Of a stretch of DNA of 64,000 nt, positions 18,145 to 26,380 are shown in pieces. The stretch covers positions 1 through 64,000 of the forward strand of contig DBQV01000011.1 of assembly GCA_002305755.1 (NCBI GenBank). Reading direction: 5' to 3'. The first letter of the stretch is position 1; the number at the start of each line of letters is the position of its first letter. The translations under genes and the position numbers were made by a program. The DNA comes from Christensenella sp. UBA1385 (lineage in GTDB: Bacteria > Bacillota > Clostridia > Christensenellales > Aristaeellaceae). The notes under the pieces were generated by a model. That model was not told the DNA's origin. It saw nothing but the letters and a program-made list of their open reading frames with translations, and searched no databases.

Positions 18145-18151
18145 AACCACC
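18127..18151. promoter_or_regulatory. Inverted repeat across the -10 (operator-like)
   Basis: GGTGGTT (18127-18133) and AACCACC (18145-18151) are perfect inverted repeats separated by 11 bases that contain the -10 hexamer. A repressor bound here would block RNA polymerase. The regulator is unknown. Confidence 0.45.
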
Positions 18152-18202
18152 GTTATGTAGACACCCGGTTTTTCTCAATATCTTTCGAGGGGGAAACTTA
18201 TC

Positions 18203-20284
18203 ATGGCTGAATATCAACCAAAAGAAATCAGAAATATCGCGTTCTTGGGGCATGGCAGCGAGGGCAAGACGACACTGACGGAGTCGATGCTCTATGCTGC
18301 CGGACATATCGACCGTCAGGGCCGTGTGGAGGATGGCAATACTGTCAGCGACTTTGACCCTGAGGAGACCAAGCGCGGCATTTCCATCAATACCTCCGTT
18401 GCGCCCGTGGAGTGGAAGGGCACCAAGATCAACATCATCGATGTGCCCGGTTATTTTGATTTTGTGGGCGAGCAGGCGGGGCCGGTGCGCGTGGCGCAGA
18501 CCGTGGGCATCGTGGTCAATGCTGTAAGCGGGCTGACCGTCGGCGCCGAAAAGGCCTGGGACATCGCCGAGAAGAACGGCCTGAGCCGCATGTTCATCGT
18601 GAACCAGATGGACAGGGAGCACGCCGATTTCGACAAGGTGCTGGAGCTGCTGCGCGAGAAGTACGGCGGCAGTGTGGTGCCGCTGCTGGTGCCCATCGGC
18701 ACGGGCGCGGATTTCCGGGGCGTAGTGAACGTGCTGGAGAGCACTGCCTTTGAGGGCGCGGGCAAGGCGCTGAAGGCCGTGGATGTGCCGGCTGATATGA
18801 AATCCAGTCTCGAAAACGACGAGATGGTCATCACCGAGGCCTCGGCCGAGGCGATCGACGAGCTGCTGGAGAAATTCTTCGCCGAGGGCGAGCTGACCCA
18901 TGAGGAGGTGCTGGAAGGCTTCCGCGCCGGCATGAAATCCGGCAAGATCGTGCCCGTGGTCTGCTGCAGCGCCGTGACCGGCGTAGGCGTCGCACCCCTG
19001 CTGGACATCATGAAGAGCTACCTGAACTGGCCCAGCGGCACTGTGGCGGAGGGCATCAACCCCAAGACCGACGAGCCGGAGGAGCGCAAGTGCCTCAATG
19101 AGGAACCCTTCTCCGCCTTCGTGTTCAAGACCATCGCCGACCCCTTCGTGGGCAAGCTGTCGCTGGTCCGGGTCATGAGCGGCGTGCTGAGCGCCAGCAC
19201 CGCCCTGTATAACTCGAGCAAGGAAAAGGCCGAAAAATCCGGCGGCCTGTTCCTGCTGCGCGGCAAGAAGCAGACCTCTGTCCAGCAGCTGAACGCGGGC
19301 GATATCGGCGCGCTGAGCAAGCTGCAGCTGACCTCCACCGGCGATACGCTGTGCGATGCGGCTTCCCCCATCCGCTACGCAGAGCTTGAGTACCCGGTGG
19401 GCAACTTCTCCAAGGCCGTCTACGCCGCCAAGCAGGGCGAGGAAGACAAGGTATTCTCCGGCATCAGCAAGCTGATGGAGGAGGACCCATCCATCAAGAT
19501 CGAGAAGAATATCGAGACCACCGAGACCGTGCTTTCCGGCCAGGGCGATCTGCATCTGGACGTGATCCGCTCCAAGCTGGCCAACAAGTACGGCGCGAAC
19601 GCCGTGCTGCAGGACCCCAGGGTGCCTTACCGCGAGACCATCCGCAAGACCGTCTCCTGCCAGGGCCGCCACAAGAAGCAGTCCGGCGGGCACGGTCAGT
19701 TCGGCGACGTGTGGATCGAGTTCAGCCCTATCGGCGATACGAACGTTGAGTTTGAGTTCGTGGATGCCGTGGTCGGCGGCGCCGTGCCGCGCAACTTCAT
19801 CCCCTCGGTGGAAAAGGGCCTGCGCGAGAACATCGTGAAGGGCGTGCTGGCGGGCTACCCCATGGTGGGCCTGCGCGCCAAGCTGTACGACGGTTCCTAC
19901 CATCCGGTGGACTCCTCCGAAATGGCCTTCAAGACCGCGGCCCGCATCGCCTACAAGAAGGGCGCGGCGGAAGCGAGCCCCGTGCTGCTGGAGCCCGTGA
20001 TGCACGTGGAAGTGCTGGTGCCGGATGAGTACATGGGCGATATCATGGGCGATATCTCCACCCGCCGTGGCCGCATCATGGGCATGAACCAGGTGGACGG
20101 CATGCAGCAGGTGGTGGCCGAGGTGCCCATGGCCGAGATGTTCAAGTACGCGACCGACCTGCGCAGCAAGACGCAGGCGCGCGGCAGCTTCACCATGCGC
20201 TTTGAGCGCTATGAGGAAGTGCCCGCCGATGTGGCCAAGAAGATCATCGAGAGCGCCGTCAAGGAAGAGGAAGAGGAAGAGTAA
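18203..20284 (+). CDS. EF-G-like translation GTPase (EF-G2 type)
   Basis: A 693-residue five-domain translation GTPase of the EF-G family. The P-loop is GHGSEGKTT at residues 15-23, where housekeeping EF-G has a GHxDxGKTT-type loop. G3 reads DVPGYFDF, with Tyr in place of the catalytic His of DTPGH. G4 reads NQMD rather than NKMD. These changes are typical of the EF-G2 branch, and at least one mycobacterial member is reported to lack strong ribosome-dependent GTPase activity. Domains IV and V look complete (GGHGQFGDV; R-R-G-R-I-M-G-M near the C-terminus), and the tail is acidic. It is monocistronic, with its own promoter and terminator, and there is no rpsL-rpsG-tuf context, which also argues against it being the main EF-G. 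A role in recycling or a special translation state is inferred. Confidence 0.88.
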   Translation: MAEYQPKEIRNIAFLGHGSEGKTTLTESMLYAAGHIDRQGRVEDGNTVSDFDPEETKRGISINTSVAPVEWKGTKINIIDVPGYFDFVGEQAGPVRVAQTVGIVVNAVSGLTVGAEKAWDIAEKNGLSRMFIVNQMDREHADFDKVLELLREKYGGSVVPLLVPIGTGADFRGVVNVLESTAFEGAGKALKAVDVPADMKSSLENDEMVITEASAEAIDELLEKFFAEGELTHEEVLEGFRAGMKSGKIVPVVCCSAVTGVGVAPLLDIMKSYLNWPSGTVAEGINPKTDEPEERKCLNEEPFSAFVFKTIADPFVGKLSLVRVMSGVLSASTALYNSSKEKAEKSGGLFLLRGKKQTSVQQLNAGDIGALSKLQLTSTGDTLCDAASPIRYAELEYPVGNFSKAVYAAKQGEEDKVFSGISKLMEEDPSIKIEKNIETTETVLSGQGDLHLDVIRSKLANKYGANAVLQDPRVPYRETIRKTVSCQGRHKKQSGGHGQFGDVWIEFSPIGDTNVEFEFVDAVVGGAVPRNFIPSVEKGLRENIVKGVLAGYPMVGLRAKLYDGSYHPVDSSEMAFKTAARIAYKKGAAEASPVLLEPVMHVEVLVPDEYMGDIMGDISTRRGRIMGMNQVDGMQQVVAEVPMAEMFKYATDLRSKTQARGSFTMRFERYEEVPADVAKKIIESAVKEEEEEE

Positions 20285-20298
20285 ACCGGCTCATTTTT

Positions 20299-20329
20299 GC
20301 GGGCGTCCGAAACCGGACGCCCGCTTTTT
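20299..20329 (+). terminator. Rho-independent terminator after the EF-G-like gene
   Basis: An 11-base-pair stem, GCGGGCGTCCG with CGGACGCCCGC, has a 4-base loop and is followed by TTTTT. Confidence 0.9.
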
Positions 20330-20420
20330 GCGCCGATCAGCTCCCGCTTGCGGGAAAGCGCCGCGCGCTGTACGATAGATGGGCCGCCGCGGGCGGACGT
20401 TGGAAAATTATTGGAGAAAC

Positions 20421-21029
20421 ATGATCAGAAATATAGTGTTCGACATGGGCAATGTGCTGCAGGGATGGCAGCCCTCCGCCTTTGCCCTGAAAGCGGCAGG
20501 AAACGAAGAGGACGCGCGCCTGCTTGCCGCGGCGCTGTTTGAGCGGCCGGAGTGGGCCATGGGCGACGAGGGTACCGTCTCGCGCGAGGAAATACTGCGC
20601 CTGGCGCTGCTCAGCCTGCCGGAGCGGCTGCACGGCGCGCTGCGGTATCTGGAGGAAAACTGGCCCCTTTGGATGCCCGAAATCGCGGGAGCCGCGGACT
20701 TTGTGCGCCGTGTGAAGACCGCGGGGCTCGGCGCCTATGTGCTTTCAAACGCCAATACCCGCTTTCCGCGGGCGGTGGAGCGGCGGGAGGCTTTCTTGCT
20801 GATGGACGGCATGCTGTTTTCCGCGCATGACAGGCTGGTGAAGCCCGATCCGGCCATCTACCGCCTGTTCTGTTCGCGCTTCTCCCTTTCGCCTGAGGAA
20901 TGCTTTTTCATCGATGACCTGCCGCAGAACGTGGCTGGCGCGCGTTCCGTCGGGATGCGGGGGATGGTGTTTGAGGGCAGCTTTGACGCTGTGGCGGCGG
21001 CGCTTGATGAGCTCGGTGTCCGCCTGTGA
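20421..21029 (+). CDS. HAD-superfamily hydrolase (YihX-like)
   Basis: A 202-residue HAD phosphatase of the class with a helical cap. Motif I is FDMGNVL at residues 6-12, with the nucleophilic aspartate first. An L-S-N-A-N strand gives motif II. KPDPAIY supplies the lysine, and CFFIDDLPQNVAGA supplies the acidic motif IV. The D-x-G-N-V form of motif I is that of YihX/YuaA-type enzymes acting on sugar phosphates such as glucose 1-phosphate; the substrate here cannot be read from sequence. The ATG chosen follows TTGGAGA; an earlier in-frame ATG lacks a ribosome site and would add 14 residues ahead of motif I. Confidence 0.82.
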   Translation: MIRNIVFDMGNVLQGWQPSAFALKAAGNEEDARLLAAALFERPEWAMGDEGTVSREEILRLALLSLPERLHGALRYLEENWPLWMPEIAGAADFVRRVKTAGLGAYVLSNANTRFPRAVERREAFLLMDGMLFSAHDRLVKPDPAIYRLFCSRFSLSPEECFFIDDLPQNVAGARSVGMRGMVFEGSFDAVAAALDELGVRL

Positions 21030-21055
21030 GCGGGCGCGCCGCGCTGTGATATAAT
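21027..21055 (+). promoter_or_regulatory. Extended -10 promoter for the hydrolase gene
   Basis: TGATATAAT (21047-21055) is a full extended -10 element. The -35 region (TGAGCG) is poor. It overlaps the end of the HAD gene and lies about 40 bases before the next start codon. Confidence 0.5.
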
Positions 21056-21095
21056 ATTCGAGAAGATTTCTCCATTTGAACGGAGGTTTGCTATC

Positions 21096-21947
21096 ATGCC
21101 GATACCGGAAAGACTCACCCTTGACAACAACCCCTCGCTCATCGGGCTGGCGCGCCTGGATGAGGGCATCGTTTATTCCGAAAAAACGGGGCAGACGCTG
21201 ACGCTGATCTCGCCCTGGCGCGTCGACGGCGCGGCGCCGCGCAGGCTCCCCCTGATCGTGTTCCTGCAGGGCAGCGCGTGGACCAGCCCGGACCTGGGAT
21301 ATGAGATCCCGCAGCTGTCACGCTACGCGCAGAAGGGCTTTGTGGTGGCCACCATCAAGCACCGCGACAGCAGCCGGGGCTTTGCCTTTCCGGCCTACCT
21401 TGAGGACAGCAAGACGGCCATCCGGTTCCTGCGCGCAAACGCCGAGCGCTATGAGATCGACCCCGACCGCGTGGCCTTTTTCGGTACCTCTTCCGGCGGC
21501 AATACGGCGCTGCTGATCGGCCTGACGGCGGACGATCCGCGCTACAAGACCGAGGAATACGCCGCCTATTCGGACGGCGTCAGGAGCGTGATCGCCTGCT
21601 TTGGCCCCGCGGACATCCCCGCGATGGTGATGGAGCAGTATGACATGATGAGCGGGCATCCCGCCTTTGAGGGATTGCTGGGCGGGCAGGACGCGCAGAC
21701 CGTGGCGCGCGCCATGAGCCCGGTCTTCGAGGTGAAAAAGGACGCCGCCTATCCGCCCTTCCTGCTGGTACACGGCGACGCGGACGAACTGGTCAGCTAC
21801 AGCCAGAGCGAGGAGATGTTCCGGGCACTGCGGGATTCCGGGCACAGGGCGCATCTGATCACCATCAGCGGCGCGCCGCACGAGGGCAACTTCTGGTCCG
21901 GCCGGCTGCATGAGCTGATGCATGAATTCCTGACCGAAACGCTGTAA
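21096..21947 (+). CDS. Alpha/beta hydrolase (esterase/lipase, BD-FAE-like)
   Basis: A 283-residue cytosolic esterase-like enzyme. LIVFLQGSAW is the oxyanion strand, standing where HGGG occurs in relatives. GTSSGG (about residues 130-135) is the nucleophile elbow with the serine. HGDADELV gives the acid, and APHEGNFW gives the histidine of the triad. The family removes acyl groups from small esters or xylans; the substrate is unknown. The start has a strong GGAGG site 8-9 bases upstream. A TSUP permease gene follows 17 bases later, so the two are probably co-transcribed, but I see no functional link. Confidence 0.8.
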   Translation: MPIPERLTLDNNPSLIGLARLDEGIVYSEKTGQTLTLISPWRVDGAAPRRLPLIVFLQGSAWTSPDLGYEIPQLSRYAQKGFVVATIKHRDSSRGFAFPAYLEDSKTAIRFLRANAERYEIDPDRVAFFGTSSGGNTALLIGLTADDPRYKTEEYAAYSDGVRSVIACFGPADIPAMVMEQYDMMSGHPAFEGLLGGQDAQTVARAMSPVFEVKKDAAYPPFLLVHGDADELVSYSQSEEMFRALRDSGHRAHLITISGAPHEGNFWSGRLHELMHEFLTETL

Positions 21948-21964
21948 CGAAGGGGGAGCTCCCC

Positions 21965-22702
21965 ATGGAGCTGACGCTGAGCAGCTATCTGATCGTGCTG
22001 CCGCTCGTCTTTCTGGCGGGCTTTATCGACAGCATCGCGGGCGGTGGCGGGCTGATCTCGCTGCCGGCCTACTACCTGATAGGCCTGCCGCCGGATCTGG
22101 CGGCAGGCACCAACAAAATGAGCGCATTTTTCGGCACTTCCGTGGCCACAGGGCGCTACGCGCAGAGCCGCAACATCCCCTGGCGGGAGGGCCTCTGGGC
22201 GCTGCTGGGCTCTATGCCAGCCAGTTACTTGGGGGCGGAGCTCTTGAAGCGGCTGGACGGGCGCATCGTCAAGATAGGCGTGCTGGCGGCCCTGCCGGTG
22301 GTGGCGGCCTTCGTGCTGCTGAACAAGGACGCGCTGAAGCCCCGCGATCTGGTGGGGGAAAGGCACAGGCCGCTTGCCTGCTTTGCCATCGGGGCGCTGA
22401 TCGGGCTGTATGACGGCCTGGTGGGCCCCGGCACCGGCACCTTCCTGCAGCTGCTGTTTGTCTCGGCGATCGGCCTTGAGGCCCTCAAGGGTTCGGGTGC
22501 GGCGCGCCTTGTGAATCTGGGCAGCAATGTGGCGGCCCTGCTCAGCATGGCGCTGAGCGGGCGCGTGCTATACGCTCTGGCGCTGCCGGCCGCGGCCTTC
22601 GGCATGGCGGGCAACTATTTGGGCTCCTCGCTGGCGATCTCAAGAGGCAGCCGCGTGATCCGCGGCATCCTGCTGCTGGACGTGCTGGGCATCGGGCTGT
22701 GA
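21965..22702 (+). CDS. TSUP family membrane permease (TauE/SafE-like)
   Basis: A 245-residue polytopic membrane protein with the two-half pattern of the TSUP family (PF01925). The first half has G-F-I-D-S-I-A-G-G-G-G-L-I-S-L-P and the second has G-L-Y-D-G-L-V-G-P-G-T-G-T-F. About seven or eight membrane segments are visible. Members export sulfite, sulfoacetate or other organosulfur anions. No sulfur pathway gene is adjacent, so the substrate is open. It sits in an operon behind the esterase-like gene, with a good AAGGGGGAG ribosome site. Confidence 0.82.
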   Translation: MELTLSSYLIVLPLVFLAGFIDSIAGGGGLISLPAYYLIGLPPDLAAGTNKMSAFFGTSVATGRYAQSRNIPWREGLWALLGSMPASYLGAELLKRLDGRIVKIGVLAALPVVAAFVLLNKDALKPRDLVGERHRPLACFAIGALIGLYDGLVGPGTGTFLQLLFVSAIGLEALKGSGAARLVNLGSNVAALLSMALSGRVLYALALPAAAFGMAGNYLGSSLAISRGSRVIRGILLLDVLGIGL

Positions 22703-22746
22703 GCGGGTATAATCTTCAGATAAGGTCTGCATAGGAGGATGGGAAC

Positions 22747-23061
22747 ATGACGGATGAAGAACGCCTCGACATCATCGAAGGGGAAGATGAAAACGGCAAC
22801 CCCATGCTGCTCAATGTGGAGCGCTATTTCTACTACAACGGGGACGAGTATGTGCTGCTGCGTCAGGTGGACAACGAAAACGGCGACAGCAGCGACGAGC
22901 GCCTGTATGTGATGCTGGTGAACGTTTCCAAAGATGAGGACGGCGAGGAGATCGAAGACTTTGTGCCGGTGGAGGATGAGCTGCAGGATGCGCTCATCAG
23001 CGCGGCGCGCACCGTGTTCATCGACGATGCCGCGGACGGAGACCCGGGCCTGAATGAATGA
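22747..23061 (+). CDS. DUF1292 family acidic protein
   Basis: A 104-residue, strongly acidic protein resembling DUF1292 (YrzB type): an N-terminal I-I-E-G-E-D-E-N-G-N-P strand, Y-F-Y-Y-N-G-D-E-Y-V-L-L, Y-V-M-L-V-N-V, and F-V-P-V-E-D-E near the end. The family is widespread in Firmicutes and its function is unknown. The stop overlaps the start of uvrC by 8 bases, so the two are translationally coupled. A TATAAT (22708-22713) upstream, inside the end of the permease gene, may be a promoter although its -35 is poor. Confidence 0.75.
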   Translation: MTDEERLDIIEGEDENGNPMLLNVERYFYYNGDEYVLLRQVDNENGDSSDERLYVMLVNVSKDEDGEEIEDFVPVEDELQDALISAARTVFIDDAADGDPGLNE

Positions 23062-24904
23062 CACCATCCGCCTGAAGCTGGGTTTGCTGCCGGATTCTCC
23101 CGGCTGCTACCTGATGAAGCAGGAGGGCAGGATCATCTATGTGGGTAAGGCGGTCAACCTGAAAAACCGCGTGCACAGCTATTTCCGCCAGACGGCGCAT
23201 ACGCCGAAGGTGGCGGCGATGGTGAGCCACATCGATGATTTTGATATCGTACTGTGCAATACCAATCTGGAGGCTTTGCTGCTGGAGAGCAATCTCATCA
23301 AGCTGCACAAGCCTTATTACAATATCCTCTTAAAAGATGATAAGCGCTATCCCTATATCCGCATCGACCTGAACGAGCCCTTTCCGCGCCTGAGCATCGC
23401 AAGGCAGCCGCAGGACGATGGGGCGAAGTATTTCGGCCCCTATATCGGCGCGAACGCCATCCGCCAGGTGATGGACCTGCTCAGGCGCGCCTTTCCGCTG
23501 CGCACCTGCAAGCTGAAGCTGCCGCTCGCGCGGCCCATCCGCCCCTGCATCAATTACGATATCGGCCAGTGTCTGGGGCCCTGCGCGGGTCTGTGCACGC
23601 AGGAAGAGTACCGCGCCGTGGTAGAGAAGGTGCTCGCCTTCCTGCGCGGCAGGTATCAGCCTGTGATCGAGCAGCTGGAGGAGGACATGCGGCGCGCGGC
23701 GCGCGCGCTGCAGTTTGAGCGCGCGGCGGAGCTGCGCGACTGCATACGCGACGTGCGCGGCCTGATGGAGCAGCAGAACGTACAGCGCCCCGACGCGGTG
23801 CAGCAGGATATCATCGCCCTCTGCCAGGACGGGCTGGATGCTATGGCCCAGGTGATGTACATCCGCGGCGGCAAAATGCTGGGGGCCGATGCCTTTTCGC
23901 TGCCGAGGGAGGGGAAGGAGGACCCGGAAGAGGTGCTCAGCGCCTTCCTGCTTCAGTTTTACGCGGACAGGATGCCTGCCCGCGAGGTGATCGTGGAGGC
24001 GGCGGGCGATATCGAGGAGATGGAGCAGTGGCTGCGCGCCAGGCGTGAGGGCCCTGTCACGCTGACGGTGCCGCAGCGGGGCGACAAGCGCGCCCTGGTG
24101 CTGACGGCCAAGAAGAACGCCCAGGACGCGCTGAGCCGCCGCAACGCCAACCGCAAGGTGAAAGAGGAGCGCACCACCGGCGCGGTCAAGGAGCTGGCGG
24201 AGGCGCTGGGGCTGGATTTCGTGCCCCGCCGCATCGAGGGCTTTGATATCTCCAACACCCAGGGGCAGCTCTCCGTGGCCTCCATGGTGGTGTTCATCGA
24301 CGGGGAGCCCGCCAAGAAGGAGTACCGTCACTTTCGCATCAGGACGGTGGAAGGGGCCAATGACTTCGCCTCGATGAACGAGGTATTGAAGCGGCGCTTC
24401 CTGCGCACCCAGCGGGAAAAGGAGGAGGAGCGCTGGCCGCTGCCCGACCTGGTGCTGGTGGACGGCGGCATGGAGCAGCTGAAGTTTGCCAGGGCCGCCA
24501 TGCTGGAGACGGGCATCGAGGTGCCCATGTTCGGCCTGGCCAAAAGGCTGGAGGAGATCTACCTGCCCGGCAGGGAGGAGCCCGTGCGGCTGGACCCGCG
24601 CAGCCCCGCCCTGCACCTGATCCAGCGTGTGCGCGACGAGAGTCATCGCTTTGCCATCACGCATCACCGCAACCTGCGGGCCAAAAGCGGCGTGCATTCG
24701 CGCCTTGAGGATATCCCGGGCATCGGCCCCGGCCGCAGGCGGGCGCTGCTGGCGCACTTCCGTACGATGAAGGCCATCGGCGAGGCCAGCGAGGAGGAAC
24801 TGCGGCAGGTGAAGGGGCTTTCCGCGCCGGCGGCGCACAGCGTGTACCTTGCGCTGCATGATGCGGCGGGGGCCGAAAAAGAAAATCTGCCGCCCGAGGC
24901 ATGA
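23054..24904 (+). CDS. uvrC: UvrABC excinuclease subunit C
   Basis: Makes both incisions around a bulky DNA lesion in nucleotide excision repair. The 616-residue protein has a GIY-YIG nuclease domain at the N-terminus (PGCYLMKQEGRIIYVGKA), the cysteine-rich region R-P-C-I-N-Y-D-I-G-Q-C-L-G-P-C, and a UVR helix that binds UvrB near residue 215. The RNase H-like endonuclease core (E-G-F-D-I-S-N-T-Q-G and L-V-D-G-G) follows, and a tandem helix-hairpin-helix (DIPGIGPGRRRALL) lies near the end. Length and order are standard. It overlaps the DUF1292 gene; uvrA and uvrB are not in the window. Confidence 0.96.
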   Translation: MNDTIRLKLGLLPDSPGCYLMKQEGRIIYVGKAVNLKNRVHSYFRQTAHTPKVAAMVSHIDDFDIVLCNTNLEALLLESNLIKLHKPYYNILLKDDKRYPYIRIDLNEPFPRLSIARQPQDDGAKYFGPYIGANAIRQVMDLLRRAFPLRTCKLKLPLARPIRPCINYDIGQCLGPCAGLCTQEEYRAVVEKVLAFLRGRYQPVIEQLEEDMRRAARALQFERAAELRDCIRDVRGLMEQQNVQRPDAVQQDIIALCQDGLDAMAQVMYIRGGKMLGADAFSLPREGKEDPEEVLSAFLLQFYADRMPAREVIVEAAGDIEEMEQWLRARREGPVTLTVPQRGDKRALVLTAKKNAQDALSRRNANRKVKEERTTGAVKELAEALGLDFVPRRIEGFDISNTQGQLSVASMVVFIDGEPAKKEYRHFRIRTVEGANDFASMNEVLKRRFLRTQREKEEERWPLPDLVLVDGGMEQLKFARAAMLETGIEVPMFGLAKRLEEIYLPGREEPVRLDPRSPALHLIQRVRDESHRFAITHHRNLRAKSGVHSRLEDIPGIGPGRRRALLAHFRTMKAIGEASEEELRQVKGLSAPAAHSVYLALHDAAGAEKENLPPEA

Positions 24905-24949
24905 AACGGCCGAAGGACCTCGTTATATAGGGGAAGGGAGCGGGAGAGA

Positions 24950-26380
24950 TTGCGACGCGGAAGAATCGGGGCGCTGATGCTGGCGCTGACGCTGCTTTGG
25001 CCCCTTCGGGGGGCGATGGCCTTCGAGCCCGAGGGATGGGCGGCTTTGCAGAGGAATTACGAAGCCGGGCAGGCGCTGGGGCTGGAGGTGCGGGCGGAGT
25101 TGCGGGCATGGAACGCGCTGTCGCCCGACAGCCTGAGCGCCGTGAGCGCCTGGCTGAAGGACGCGGACCTGAGCGTCGTTTTTTCCGGCGAGGGATGGCA
25201 GGCCGAGCTGTGCAAGGCGGGTGGCGTGCTGTTGAGTGCCGCCGGGGGCAGCCGGGACGGCAGGCGTGTTCTGGTGCTGCCGGAAGGGAACGTCGCCTTT
25301 GAAGCCTCGGAAGATCGGGATCCGCTTTGGCTGCTGACGGGCGGGGAAATGCCGCCCATCGGCTGGCTGACGGGCCTTCCCCCGCAGGAGGCCCTGCGCG
25401 ATCTGCCGGAGGATGTGAAGGCACTGCTTGCCCCCCACGGCAAGGCTGTCAAGCGAAAAACGATCCTGAAAAATGTGGGGACATCCACCCGGAGGATCGA
25501 ACATCAGCTGGACGCGGAAAGCTTTGCAGCCGTCTGGCCCGCAATGCGGGCGTGGATGGAAGACCGGCTTTCCGGCCTGCCGATCGATGCTTCCGGCATG
25601 CTGAGCGGCCTGCGCTTTGAAAAGAAGGTGACCCTGAGCGTCCTGCTGGACAGGGAGGGGGAGGCCCTCGGCTGGCTGATGACGGCCACCGTAAAGCTGC
25701 CGGACGGCAGCGCCCGCAAGCTGAGCCTGCTGTGCGCCTCGGCCCCCGGCAAGGGGATCTTCCTCAGCCTCAAGGCCCCGGCGACCCGCGGCACGGACGA
25801 TCTTTCGCTTTCTGTTTCCGCCGCTTTTGACACGGGATCGCTGAACGCCGATCTCGCTTATCTGAGCCGCCTTGACGGGGAGAAGCACAGCCTGAAGGGC
25901 TCGGCCTCCCTCAGCCTGAGCGGAGAGGGCGCGGCCCAGAGGATGAAGGGCACGCTGCGGCTGGAGGAAAAGCGCGGTGCCCAGCCGGCGGAGAAGCTGA
26001 CGCTGAGCCCCGATCTGATCTGGCAGGGGCAGAGCGTTTCCGGCGCCGTGCAGGTGCAAGCAGAGCGGGCGGGCAGGACCACGCTCGATCTGACGCTGAC
26101 AGGGGGCCTTGGCCCGGGTGGATTGCCGGGCCTGCCCGAGGCGGCGCGCAGCTACGACGCGGAGGCCGCGCCCCAGGCCGCGAGGGCCGCGCTGGAAGAA
26201 GCGCTGCTGCCCCGCGTGAGGGCCCTGCTGATGAGTTTTCCCGGGGAGGCGCGGCGGCTGCTGCTGCACGATATGGGCCGCACCACGCGCACGCAGGGCG
26301 ATACGCTGCCGCCGGCGGCGCAGGGCCCCGCCCCCATCTACATAGTCACTGAGGATGCGGATAAAGGAGGTACCCCATGA
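24950..26380 (+). CDS. Secreted orphan protein 1
   Basis: A 476-residue exported protein with a signal peptide (MRRGRIGALMLALTLLW, likely cleavage after AMA). No family is recognised. The mature part alternates helical stretches with amphipathic strands (for example V-T-L-S-V-L-L-D-R-E-G and A-S-L-S-L-S-G-E-G), suggesting a large beta-rich domain. It starts with TTG after GGGAG; no ATG precedes the signal peptide. Its stop overlaps the start of the next gene by four bases (ATGA), a sign of translational coupling. Layout resembles the next two proteins, so it may be a distant paralogue. Confidence 0.65.
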   Translation: MRRGRIGALMLALTLLWPLRGAMAFEPEGWAALQRNYEAGQALGLEVRAELRAWNALSPDSLSAVSAWLKDADLSVVFSGEGWQAELCKAGGVLLSAAGGSRDGRRVLVLPEGNVAFEASEDRDPLWLLTGGEMPPIGWLTGLPPQEALRDLPEDVKALLAPHGKAVKRKTILKNVGTSTRRIEHQLDAESFAAVWPAMRAWMEDRLSGLPIDASGMLSGLRFEKKVTLSVLLDREGEALGWLMTATVKLPDGSARKLSLLCASAPGKGIFLSLKAPATRGTDDLSLSVSAAFDTGSLNADLAYLSRLDGEKHSLKGSASLSLSGEGAAQRMKGTLRLEEKRGAQPAEKLTLSPDLIWQGQSVSGAVQVQAERAGRTTLDLTLTGGLGPGGLPGLPEAARSYDAEAAPQAARAALEEALLPRVRALLMSFPGEARRLLLHDMGRTTRTQGDTLPPAAQGPAPIYIVTEDADKGGTP

